Source: Lampris incognitus (lineage: Eukaryota > Chordata > Actinopteri > Lampriformes > Lampridae). From it: a stretch of 64,000 bases of DNA. The notes beneath the pieces were generated by a model. That model was given only the letters and a program-made list of their open reading frames with translations, was not told the origin of the DNA and did no database searches. Positions 30,459 through 40,726 of this stretch are shown here, one piece after another. The position numbers and the translations under genes were made by a program. The stretch's first letter is position 1. The number at the start of each line of letters is the position of its first letter. The stretch lies in contig NC_079211.1 of assembly GCF_029633865.1 (NCBI RefSeq), positions 3,139,739 to 3,203,738 of the forward strand, written 5' to 3'.

Positions 30459-30851
30459 ATGTTGTGTTCAGGGTGGCACGGTGGTGCAGTGGTTAGCACG
30501 GTCACCTCACAGCAAGAAGGTCCTGGATTTGAGCGCCGGGGTGGTCCTCTGTGTGGAGTTTGCATGTTCTCCCCATGTCTGTGTGGGTTTCCTCCGGGTG
30601 CTCCGGTTTCCTCCCACAGTCCAAAGACATGTAGGTCAGGTGACTCGGCCGTACTACATTGTCCCTAGGTGTGTGTGTGTGGGTGTGTGGGTGGGTGGGT
30701 CCTGTGTGATGGCCTGGCGGCCTGTCCAGGGTGTCTCCCCGCCTGCCACCCAGTGACTGCTGGGATAGGCTCCAGCATCCCTGCGACCCTGAGAGCAGGA
30801 TAAGCGGTTGGGATAATGGATGGATGGATGGATGGATGGATGTTGTGTTCA
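30459..30851 (+). mobile_element. V-SINE-like (HE1/DANA-type) SINE, full length, perfect 12-bp target duplication
   Basis: 30,471-30,839: tRNA-like head GGGTGGCACGGTGGTGCAGT, central conserved TGTGGAGTTTGCATGTTCTC...CCCACAGTCCAAAGACATGT, 3' GGCCTGTCCAGGGTGTCTCC and a (GGAT)n tail. Flanks ATGTTGTGTTCA at 30,459-30,470 and 30,840-30,851 are identical. The central segment is the block shared by fish and shark V-SINEs. Confidence 0.9.
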
Positions 30852-31570
30852 TGTCTTCATGTTGGAGAAGGAGGAGTCCCACACTCGACGCTCCAACACA
30901 GATTTCTTCCAACAAGGTTCACACTGCAGCCAAAAGCCCACCAGGAGCGCCTGAGCTGCCGGTGTGGACGTAGAGACCTCTTTATGTGCTGGACTGGCTC
31001 CTGGATGAAGATGGTCAGCTGGAGAAGGAGTGAGTGGAGCTCTTTGTAACAGAAACCTTCCCTTGGCTGTTGTTGTTTTAGGCTGGAGGTTAATGTCACA
31101 AAAATCCTGCGTGTTCGACATGGTGGTGATATAAAACCAGCTCTAATCCGTCTCCCTGGTGTTTAGGGGTGTGTGTGTGGGTTTCTCTGTGTTTGTATTG
31201 ATCCTGTTAGTTGTGTAATCCTCGATCGTGACAATGGTCAGTGAGATTAGGGGCCAGAGCCATGGAGCTGCTCCTTTTTAAGAAGGTAATGGGCAAAAGA
31301 GCGTGTTAATTGCCCCTGACTGGTGAAAGTAAATTAATTATTGATCGCTCTCTCGACTCCTCTTCTGTACTTACATACCCTTACAAATCCTTTTATCTCC
31401 AACTCCGTGTAGGAACATTTCCTCTTCCCCTTCATAATGGCTTGTGTCGACAGTGAAGACCACTCGCCAGGCCTCTTCAACGCCAGTGAGCACTGAGGGT
31501 TCAATTCCCCCTGTGTTGCTGCACTGAGGAGAGCTGTCAGCAAATCTCAACTCAACCAAAGGCTTTTTAC
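30852..31570. other. No gene or repeat recognised
   Basis: About 0.7 kb without a convincing ORF, splice pattern or known repeat. Confidence 0.45.
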
Positions 31571-31571
31571 T

Positions 31572-32394
31572 TTGACTCTCTCTCTCTCTCTCTCTGTCTC
31601 TCTTGCTCGCCTCTCTCTCTCTCTGTCGTTCTCTCCTCTCCTCTTCTCTCTCGCCTCTCTCTCGCTCGCCTCTCTGTCTCTGTCTCTCGCTCTCTCTCTG
31701 TCTCTCGCTCGCCTCTCGCTCTTTCTCTCTCGTTCTCTCCTCTCCTCTTCTCTCTTGCCTCTCTCTCGCTCGCCTCTCTGTCTCTATCTCTGTCTCTCTC
31801 TCTGTCTCTCTCGCTCGCTCGCCTCTCTCTCGCTCGCCTCTCTCTCTGTCTTTCTCGTTCTCTTCTCTCTCGCCTCTCTCTCGCTCACCTCTGTCTCTCG
31901 CTCTCTCTCTGTCTCTCTCGCTCGCCTCTCTCTCGCTCGCCTCTCTCTCTCTGTCTCTCACTCTCTCTCTCTCGCCTCTGTCTCTCGCTCTCTCTCTCTC
32001 GCCTCTCTCTCTCTCTGTCTCTCGCTCTCTCTCTGTCTCTCTCGCTCTCTCTCTCTCGCCTCTCTCTCTCTGTCTCTCGCTCTCTCTTGCTCGCCTCTCT
32101 CTCGCTCGCCTCTCTCTCGTTCTCTCCTCTCCTCTTCTTTCGCCTCTCTCTCGCTCACCTCTCTGTCTCTCGCTCTCTCTCTCGCCTCTCTCGCTCGCCT
32201 CTCTCTCTCTGTCTCTCGTGCTCTCGCTCGCCTCTCTCTCTGTCTCTCTCGTTTTCTCCTCTCCTCTCTCTCTCGCCTCTCTCTGTATCTCCCTCCCTCC
32301 CTCTTTCCCTCTCTCGCCTCTCTCTCTTGCCTCTCTCTCTCTCTCTCTCCCTCTCTGTCTCTCCGTCTCTGTCTCTCTACCGTTCTGCCTCTCC

Positions 32395-32472
<78 letters not shown>
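31572..32472. repeat. CT-rich microsatellite/minisatellite, 0.9 kb
   Basis: Almost pure pyrimidine on the + strand: CTCTCT interspersed with CGCTCGCCTCTCT and TGTCTCTCG units, ending in a pure (CT)n run of about 75 bp. The long Ser/Leu-rich ORFs in it are artefacts of composition. Confidence 0.97.
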
Positions 32473-32474
<2 letters not shown>

Positions 32475-33224
32475 CCCAGAGAGCTAACAGATAAATAAGA
32501 GGGAACATAACGGGTGTGTTGTGAACTGACGAAAGTGAATATATAAAGGAGCTGAGCAGCATCATTATTCCTCCCATTGATTTTTTTCTCCCTCTGCCGC
32601 TAAAAGAAAAAAAGTCACCTTTGTGTTTGAAATGAGCCATAAACTAACATACAAGCCGCTCCAGCTGTGTATTTATTCAGCTCCTCTGTGGATTTAAGCT
32701 TCGACGCCAGAAAGAAAGGTGCTCAGTGGGTTTCATGTGTATCTGCGTGTGGGTGAGAGCATATTTCATTTCACTGATGGACAATAAACAGACAATTATT
32801 TCAAGAGCAGTTCCTGATGGGGACAGAAAACGTGCCGCAAAAACTACTGTTGTATTAAATGTATATAGAGGAAACCCTTAGTACTACTATATGTACTGGG
32901 TAATTGATAGTTAAAATAACAAATAAACAGACTGGTCCACACATCCATCCCTGCAAATGCTCTTTCAGAATACTATAGTTTAAGTGGCAATATCATGCTC
33001 ATTACAATCTATAGTTGGATTCCAGGGCGCCACTCGAGTAGCTTTTCCATGAGTCACATTTAAAAAAAATCCTTATTTATTTTATACTGGCCCCTTTGCA
33101 GCCCCTTGGTTCATCCTCTGTCTGAAACGGGCTGTTTGGGCTATTTTCTCTTTTTCAGACCCCCCCCCCTCCCTGAACGCCCACTTTCCTCTAATTGGCC
33201 AGTTTCCAGAAGCCTACCGAAGGG
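32473..33224. other. Repeat-poor interval, no gene recognised
   Basis: About 0.75 kb with no simple repeat or mobile element recognised. No ORF looks coding. Confidence 0.4.
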
Positions 33225-33952
33225 AGAGCCTGGAGAGGTGGAGGTATGCACTGGAGAGAAGAGGAATGAAAGTCGGTAGGAGCAAGACGGAATACCTATG
33301 TGTGAATGAGAGGGAGGACAGTGGAATGATGAGGATGCAAGGAGTGGAGGTGACGAAGGTGGATGAGTTTAAACACTCGGGGTCAACTGTCCAAAGTAAC
33401 GGGGAGTGCAGAAGAGAGGTGAAGAAGAGAGTGCAGGCAGGGTGGAGTGGGTGGAGAAGAGTGTCAGGGGTGATTTGTGACAGAAGGGTACCAGCAAGAG
33501 TTAAAGGGAAGGTTTACAAGATGGTGGTGAGACCAGCTATGTTGTATGGTTTGGAGTCAGTGACACTGATGAAAAGACAGGAGGAGGAGCTGGAGGAGGC
33601 AGAGGTGAAGATGATAAGATTTTCATTGGGAGTGATGAAGAAGGACAGGATTAGGAACGAGTATATTAGAGGGACAGCTCAGGTTGGACGATTTGGAGAC
33701 AAAGCAAGAGAGACAAGATGGAGATGGTTTGGACATGTGTGGAGGAGAGATGCTGGGTATACTGGGAGAAGGATGCTGAATATGGAGCTGCCAGGGAAGA
33801 GGAGACGAGGAAGGCCAAAGAGGAGGTTTATGGATGTAGTGAGGGAGGACATGCAGGTGGCTGGTGTGACAGAGGAAGATGCAGGGGACAGGAAGAGATG
33901 GAAACGGATGATCCACTGTGGCGCCCGCTAATGAGAACAGTCGAAAGTAGTG

Positions 33953-33953
<1 letters not shown>
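33225..33953 (+). pseudogene. RTE-type LINE, C-terminal RT part, 5'-truncated, frame open
   Basis: Open for 221 codons: [114 protein letters not shown], ending HCGAR. This is the RT thumb and C-terminal part of an RTE-clade LINE; the catalytic fingers and palm are absent. It ends in GAACAGTCGAAAGTAGTGG, where the tail repeats begin. Best local reference for the other RTE pieces here. Confidence 0.88.
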
Positions 33954-33989
<36 letters not shown>

Positions 33990-34193
33990 CAGTAGTAGTT
34001 GTAGTTGTAGTAGTAGTAGTAGAGGGCAGGAAGAGATGGAAACCGACGATCCAATGTGGCGAACCCTAACAGGAGCAGCCGAAACTAGTAGTAGTAGTAG
34101 TAGTAGTAGCAGCAGTAGTAGTTGTAGTAGTAGAAGACAGGAAGAGATGGAAACTGATTATCTGCTGTGGCGACCCCTAATGGGAGCAGCCGA

Positions 34194-34232
<39 letters not shown>

Positions 34233-34327
34233 CAGCAGCAGTAGTAGTTGTAGTAGTAGTACAAGACAGGAAGAGATGGAAACTGATTATTTGCTGTGGC
34301 GACCCCTAATGGGAGCAGCCGAAAGTA

Positions 34328-34370
<43 letters not shown>

Positions 34371-34375
34371 AAGAT
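33954..34375 (+). repeat. Composite satellite: LINE 3' end plus (TAG)n, repeated
   Basis: After the first (TAG)n tail, the last roughly 60 bp of the LINE (ACAGGAAGAGATGGAAAC...TGGGAGCAGCCGAAA) plus a new TAG array recurs three more times (starting about 34,022, 34,135 and 34,263). The LINE's 3' end and its microsatellite have together become a roughly 115-bp tandem unit. Confidence 0.9.
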
Positions 34376-34559
34376 TAATTTTCAGCACCAATTGATCAGA
34401 CAGCAACCTCTAAAGATGGCTTGTCATTAAGTCACTGTATACACTATATGTTCACCTACCATCCACCTCACAACTACATACTACATTATATACCTAATAT
34501 GTTAAAACCACAACAATGACAGCAATAACTGTAACAAGTGTACAGCAGTTTAATATGTA

Positions 34560-34890
34560 CGGGGCGGCACGGCGGCCCAGTGGTTAGCACTTTTGCCTCA
34601 CAGCAGGAAGGTCCTGGGTTTGAACCTCAGGTGGTCCCAGGTCCTTTCTGTGAGGAGATTATATGTTCTCCCAGTGTCTGCGTGGGTTTCCTGCGGGCAC
34701 TCCAGTTTCCTGCCACCATCAAAAAGACATGCGTGTTAGGGTTAAAAGTCCTGTCTGTGACCCCGGCCAAGGCAATGGAAAGAAGACTTGGGGTTGGTCC
34801 TCGGGTGCTGCACGGCGGCTGCCCACTGCTCCTAGCTACACAGCCAGGAGCACAAACATTGTATGGCTTATCTGGTTTAAAGAGGTAGTG
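34560..34890 (+). mobile_element. V-SINE-like SINE, second subfamily
   Basis: GGGGCGGCACGGCGGCCCAG head, GGTCCTGGGTTTGAACC B-box region, central TGCGTGGGTTTCCTGCGGGC, then a 3' part different from the 30.5-kb copy (GACATGCGTGTTAGGGTTAA, GGCAATGGAAAGAAGA). The same subfamily is at 56,757. Confidence 0.82.
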
Positions 34891-35100
34891 CACATTGTAG
34901 ATATGTAGGTGAGACACCTTGACCAGAAGGGGCTGTTTACAACGTGTCATATTTACATAATAAGTGTCTATTATTGCACCATGCTGTTAAGTGTTCATGA
35001 GAGAGGTGGCCTGTGGGAAAAGAACGGTTCCTATATGTGGTGGTTTAGGTGCACATTGCTCCGTCGCGCTTGCCAGAGGGTAGGAGTTCAAGCAGATGGT

Positions 35101-35135
35101 GACCTGTGTGTGTGTGTGTGTGGGGGGGGGGGGGT
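35101..35135. repeat. (TG)n with G run
   Basis: GTGTGTGTG followed by a run of G. Confidence 0.85.
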
Positions 35136-35224
35136 CTGTGCTGATTCTGCCCACCTGCTTCTGGGCTCTAGAGGTGTACAAACCCTGCAGGGTGGGCAGG
35201 GGAGCACCAATATATTATTTATTT

Positions 35225-35405
35225 ATTTATTTATTTGCTGTCTGTTCCTATCCTGTTTTGTTGCTGCTCTGAACCAGGCCGTGTTGAATGTGCACAGGAC
35301 AGACTTAATGACTACAGTGTAGAACTGGTTCAACAGCTCCTGTAGCAGATCAGATTTTCTCAATTGCCACAGAAAGAACGTCCTGCGGTAATTCTTATCT
35401 ATATA
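35225..35405 (-). pseudogene. Antisense LINE C-terminal fragment (Rex1/CR1-like)
   Basis: The minus strand reads LLQELLNQFYTVVIKSVLCT, then FNTAWFRAATKQ, the post-RT segment of fish LINE ORF2. A related piece is at 56,280-56,370. Confidence 0.65.
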
Positions 35406-35419
35406 ATGAGTCACTGATA

Positions 35420-35640
35420 GTCCCAGTTATTACAGCTTTTCAGACTATCTCTCTTGATACTTTGACTAGGCTCGTGTCAGCTTCTACACCAACTACTTGC
35501 CTATTTATCCCTTTGCCAGCAAAACTTTTTAAAGACCTCTGGCCTTTCCTGGGTCCTACAATGCTAGACATTGTTAATTTATTACTTACTACTGACACTG
35601 TTCCCTGCAGTTTTAAGATGGCTGTGGTCAAACCTTGACT
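35420..35640 (+). pseudogene. LINE RT N-terminal fragment (L2/Rex1-like), sense
   Basis: A + frame reads TPTTCLFIPLPAKLFKDLWP, then FLGPTMLDIVNLLLTTDTVP and CSFKMAVVKP, the RT block that precedes the catalytic palm in L2/Rex1-type LINEs. It ends where the RTE fragment begins. Confidence 0.6.
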
Positions 35641-35699
35641 ACAGTCAGCGATAATCACTTGACTGGGTTCGGGTTTAGCAGCAGCAAACCTGCTTACCA

Positions 35700-36570
35700 A
35701 GCATCTGATGGTGGTCTGTAGGAGGACTTTGGAGACCAAGAAGAGGAAGAGAATGAAGGCAGAGCCAAAGATCAAATGGTGGAAGTTGAAGAAGGAAGAC
35801 TGTTGTGTGGAGTTCAGGCAGGAGTTAAGACAGGCACTGGGTGGTAGTGAAGAGTTGCCAGATGGCTGGAAAACCACTGCAGAAATAGTGAGGGAGACAG
35901 CTAGGAAGGTACTTGGTGTGTCATCAGGACAGAGGAAGGAAGACAAGGAGACTTGGTGGTGGAATGAGGAAGTACAGCAAAGTATACAGAGGAAGAGGTT
36001 GGCAAAGAAGAAGTGGGATAGTAAGAGAGATGAAGAAAGTAGACAGGAGTACAAGGAGATGCAGCGTAAAGCAAAGAGTGAGGTGGCAAAGGCAAAGGAA
36101 AAGGTGTATGGTGAGTTGTATGACATGTTAGACAGTAAGGAAGGAGAAAATGACTTGTACCGATCGGCTAGACAGAGGGACCGAGCTGGGAAGGATGTGC
36201 AGCAAGTTAGGGTGATCAAGGATAGAGATGGAAATGTTCTGAGAAGTGAGGAGAGTGTGCTGAGAAGGTGGAAGGAATACTCTGAGGGGCTGATAAATGA
36301 AGAAAATAAGAGAGAGAGAAGGTTGGATGATGTAGGGATAGTGAATCAGGAAGTGTGGTGGATTAGCAAGGAGGAAGTGAGGGCAGCTATGAAGAGGATG
36401 AAGAGTGGAAAGGCAGTTGGTCCTGATGACATACCTGTGGAGGTATGGAGGTGTTTAGGAGAGATGGCAGTGGGGTTTTTAACTAGATTGTTTAACACAA
36501 TCTTGGAAAGTGAGAGGATGCCTGAGGAGTGGAGAAGAAGCATACTGGTACTGATTTTCCAGAACAAGGG
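35700..36570 (+). pseudogene. RTE-type LINE, endonuclease-RT linker and RT start, open frame
   Basis: Open from 35,708 for 297 codons: KIKWWKLKKEDCCVEFRQEL, a basic linker (KRLAKKKWDSKRDEESRQEY), EESVLRRWKEYSEGLINEEN, then the RT start ISKEEVRAAMKRMKSGKAVG, PDDIPVEVWRCLGEMAVGFL, ILVLIFQNKG. Both the 5' endonuclease and the RT palm are missing. It covers a different part of the RTE family from the 33.2-kb copy. Confidence 0.85.
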
Positions 36571-36724
36571 TGGTGTAAGTTGTGTTTATAATGAATATTG
36601 AGGAGGACAACTCTGTTTTTCCCAGGAAGCCCCTGTCCCCTGTCCCCTGTCCCCCCCTTAATTTCCCTTTATGGATGAGAGGGAGACATTAAAAAAAATA
36701 AAAAAGGAAATACCACTTCCTGTA

Positions 36725-36812
36725 TTAATGATGATGATGATGATTGTCGTCATCACTATTAATAATAATGATAATAATGATGTTAATAATAATAATTATA
36801 ATGATGATGATG
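36725..36812. repeat. GAT/TAA-rich simple repeat
   Basis: ATGATGATGATGATTG followed by AATAATAATGATAATAATGA-type sequence. Confidence 0.85.
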
Positions 36813-36987
36813 AAGATTGGTGTTGATGTTCAACATCTTCAGCAGCGTCTCACGCTCGTCAGTGTCAGTGTGATAAAGAAGGTGACAGCTGCTTTATTTC
36901 ACCCCCCCCCCCCCCGGTCCTTCACACCAGCAGCAGTAATCCTCATCTGCAAACATGCCAGGCCAGGGTGGTCTCCGGTCACTACCA

Positions 36988-37046
36988 TGTGTTGTGTTGT
37001 GTTGTGTTGTGTTGTGTTGTGTTGTGTTGTGTTGTGTTGTGTTGTT
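36988..37046. repeat. (TGTTG)n pentanucleotide array
   Basis: About 11 perfect TGTTG units. Confidence 0.95.
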
Positions 37047-37083
37047 GCCTTCAGTCAAGTTTAGGTCCTGCTGTCATTGAACG

Positions 37084-37087
<4 letters not shown>

Positions 37088-37134
<47 letters not shown>

Positions 37135-37319
37135 TGTGTTTGTGTGGTTTGCATGTGTGTGTGTGTGTGTGCTTGTGTGTTTGTGCTTGTGTGTGTGTGG
37201 TGTGCATGTCCTTGTGTGTGTGTGTGTGTGGTGTGCATGTCCTTGTGTGTGTGTGTGTGTGTGTGTGTTTGTGCTTGTGTGTGTGTGTGTGAGCTTGTGT
37301 GTCTGTGGTGTGCATGTCC

Positions 37320-37353
<34 letters not shown>

Positions 37354-37364
37354 TGTACATGTCC

Positions 37365-37411
<47 letters not shown>

Positions 37412-37597
37412 GTGTGCATGTCCTTGTGTGTGTGTGTGGTGTGCATGTCCTTGTGTGTGTGTGTGTTTGTGCTTGTGTGTGTGTGTGTGTGTGCTTGTGT
37501 GTGTGTGGTGTGCATGTCCTTGTGTGTGTGTGTGTGTGTGTGTGTGGTGTGCATGTCCTTGTGTGTGTGTGTGTGTGTGTGTGTGGTGTACATGTCC

Positions 37598-37634
<37 letters not shown>

Positions 37635-37645
37635 CGGTGTGCATG

Positions 37646-37702
<57 letters not shown>

Positions 37703-38177
37703 TGTGCATGTCCTTGTGTGTGTGTGTGTGCTTGTGTATGTGTGGTGTGCATGTCCTTGTGTGTGTGTGTGTGTGTGCTTGTGTATGTGTGGTGTGCATG
37801 TCCTTGTGTGTGTGTGTGTGTGTGTGTGCTTGTGTATGTGTGGTGTGCATGTCCTTGTGTGTGTGTGTGTGGTGTGCATGTGTGGTGTGTGTGTGTGTGT
37901 GCTTGTGTATGTGTGGTGTGCATGTCCTTGTGTGTGTGTGTGTGGTGTGCATGTCCTTGTGTGTGTGTGTGTGTGTGCTTGTGTATGTGTGGTGTGCATG
38001 TCCTTGTGTGTGTGTGTGTGTGTGTGCTTGTGTATGTGTGGTGTGCATGTCCTTGTGTGTGTGTGTGTGTGTGCTTGTGTATGTGTGGTGTGCATGTCCT
38101 TGTGTGTGTGTGTGTGTGTGTGCTTGTGTATGTGTGGTGTGCATGTCCTTGTGTGTGTGTGTGTGGTGTGCATGTGT

Positions 38178-38237
<60 letters not shown>
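37088..38237. repeat. GT minisatellite, 1.15 kb
   Basis: (GT)n runs regularly interrupted by GGTGTGCATGTCCTTGTGTG and GCTTGTGTATGTGTGGTG units. From about 37,700 a higher-order unit (GCTTGTGTATGTGTGGTGTG + CATGTCCTT + GT run) is repeated about ten times. The Val/Cys and Thr/His-rich ORFs in it are artefacts. Confidence 0.97.
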
Positions 38238-38238
<1 letters not shown>

Positions 38239-38360
38239 TTATTGGAGCCAGTGCCACAGAGGTTTCTCCTCATGCCCCGTGATGATTCAGAGATGTGTTT
38301 GTTTGTGCGTTTGTTTATTTATTTATTTATCGAGAGGTCCACAGTCCTGCAGCGCTACTA

Positions 38361-38656
38361 TGATAATTGAGGAAGTTCTGTGATAATTGAGGAAGTGCTG
38401 TGATAATTGAGGAGGTGCTATGATAATTGAGGAGGTGCTGTGATAATTGGGGAGGTGCTGTGATAATTGAGGAGGTGCTGTGATAATTGGGGAGGTGCTA
38501 TGAAATTGAGGAGGATCTATGATAATTGAGGAGGTGCTAGGATAATTGAGGAGGTGCTGTTATAAATGAGGAGGTGCTATGATAATTGAGGAGGTGCTGT
38601 GATAATTGGGGAGGTGCTGTGGTAATTGGGGAGGTGCTATGATAATTGAGGAGGAG
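38361..38656. repeat. 20-bp tandem repeat, about 15 copies
   Basis: Unit TGATAATTGAGGAGGTGCTG with A/G variants and one 1-bp deletion (near 38,501). Confidence 0.95.
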
Positions 38657-38949
38657 CGGACGGGCTATATATTCTTCTTTTTTTTCCTTCAGGTGGCAGT
38701 GAGAGATGACAGCTGTACAGTGTGTGGAGATGTAATTGCTTGCTTTGAGGCTTCTGAAAAAGAATGCAGTTTTGTAGGTTTAATTTTTGCTCTTTTTTTA
38801 GTTATATTGTTAATATTATTATTATTTTGTTTGTTTGTTTATTTGTTTGTTTGTTTGTTTATTCATTCATCCATTTTGCCTGCGGGCCTCAGAGGAAGTC
38901 AGGTTTGTTTTCTGCATGTTTAATTCCTCCCCTGATTTCATCAGGTCAA

Positions 38950-40722
38950 ATCTAGTTAAAAGTCTAGTCATAAGTCTAGTCATAAATCTAGTTATAAATC
39001 TAGTTATAAGTCTAGTCATAAATCTAGTCATAAATCTAGTTATAAGTCTAGTTATAAATCTAGTTATAAGTCTAGTTATAAATCTAGTCATAAATCTAGT
39101 TATAAGTCTAGTTATAAATCTAATTATAAGTCTAGTTATAAATCTAGTCATAAATCTAGTTATAAGTCTAGTTATAAATCTAATTATAAATCTAGTTATA
39201 AATCTAGTCATAAATCTAGTTATAAATCTAGTTATAAGTCTAATCATAAATCTAGTCATAAATCTAGTCATAAGTCTAGTTATAAATCTAGTCATAAATC
39301 TAGTTATAAGTCTAGTTATAAGTCTAGCTATAAGTCTAGTTATAAATCTAGTTATAAGTCTAGTTATCAGTCTAGTTATAAATCTAGTTATGTCTAGTTA
39401 TAAATCTAGTTATCAGTCTGGTTATCAGTCTAGTTATAAGTCTAGCTATAAGTCTAGTTATAAGTCGTTATAAATCTAGTTATAAGTCTAGTCATAAATC
39501 TAGTCATAAATCTGGTTATAAGTCTAGTCATAAATCTAGTTATAAATCTAATTATAAGTCTAGTTATAAATCTAGTTATAAGTCTAGTTATCAGTCTAGT
39601 TATAAATCTAGTTATGTCTAGTTATCAGTCTAGTTATAAATTTAGTTATAGGTCTAGTTATCAGTCTAGTTATAAGTCTAGTTATAAGTCTAATTATCAG
39701 TCTAGTTATAAATCTAGTTATAAGTCTAGTTATCAATCTAGTTATAAATCTAGTTATAAGTCTAGTTATCAGTCTAGTTATCAGTCTAGTTATAAGTCTA
39801 GTTATAAATCTAGTCATAAATCTAGTTATAAGTATAGTTATAAATCTAATTATAAGTCTAGTTATAAATCTAGTCATAAATCTAGTTATAAGTCTAGTTA
39901 TAAATCTAATTATAAGTCTAGTTATAAATCTAGTTATAAATCTAGTCATAAATCTAGTTATAAATCTAGTTATAAGTCTAATCATAAATCTAGTCATAAA
40001 TCTAGTTATAAGTCTAGTTATAAATCTAGTCATAAATCTAGTTATAAGTCTAGTCATAAATCTAGTTATAAATCTAGTTATAAGTCTAGTCATAAATCTA
40101 GTCATAAATCTAGTTATAAGTCTAGTCATAAATCTAGTTATAAATCTAGTTATAAATCTAGTTATAAGTCTAATCAAAAATCTAGTCATAAATCTAGTTA
40201 GAAGTCTAGTTATAAGTCTAGCTATAAGTCTAGTTATAAATCTAGTTATAAGTCTAGTTATCAGTCTAGTTATAAATCTAGTTATGTCTAGTTATAAATC
40301 TAGTTATCAGTCTGGTTATCAGTCTAGTTATAAGTCTAGCTATAAGTCTAGTTATAAGTCGTTATAAATCTAGTTATAAGTCTAGTCATAAATCTAGTCA
40401 TAAATCTGGTTATAAGTCTAGTCATAAATCTAGTTATAAATCTAATTATAAGTCTAGTTATAAATCTAGTTATAAGTCTAGTTATCAGTCTAGTTATAAA
40501 TCTAGTTATGTCTAGTTATCAGTCTAGTTATAAATTTAGTTATAAGTCTAGTTATCAGTCTAGTTATAAGTCTAGTTATCAGTCTAGTTATAAATCTAGT
40601 TATAAGTCTAGTTATCAATCTAGTTATAAATCTAGTTATAAGTCTAGTTATCAGTCTAGTTATAAGTCTAGTCATAAATGTAGTTATAAGTCTAATTATA
40701 GGTCTAGTTATAAATCTATCAA
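38950..40722. repeat. 12-bp satellite (TCTAGTTATAAG), 1.75 kb, with 894-bp internal duplication
   Basis: About 145 copies of TCTAGTTATAAG/TCTAGTCATAAA/TCTAGTTATCAG. Rare variants (GTTATGTCTA at 39,387 and 39,611; again at 40,281 and 40,505) recur with exact 894-bp spacing, and the whole stretch of about 39,300-39,690 matches about 40,194-40,580. The Ser/Tyr/Lys and Thr/Arg/Phe ORFs follow from the 12-bp period and are not genes. Confidence 0.96.
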
Positions 40723-40726
40723 TCAA

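Noticed and set aside
31572..32498. 308- and 294-codon Ser/Leu-rich ORFs
   Set aside because: Artefacts of the CT tract; neighbouring frames are equally open.
37090..38383. ORFs of 290-470 codons rich in Val/Cys or Thr/His
   Set aside because: They translate the GT/CA minisatellite, which is stop-free in several frames on both strands.
38835..40201. Long Ser-Tyr-Lys, Ile-Asn-Leu-Val and Thr-Arg-Phe repeat proteins
   Set aside because: The 12-bp period of the satellite gives four-residue repeats in every frame; no start context or non-repetitive domain.
38950..40722. Possible CRISPR-like array
   Set aside because: Contiguous 12-bp tandem repeat without spacers in a vertebrate genome.
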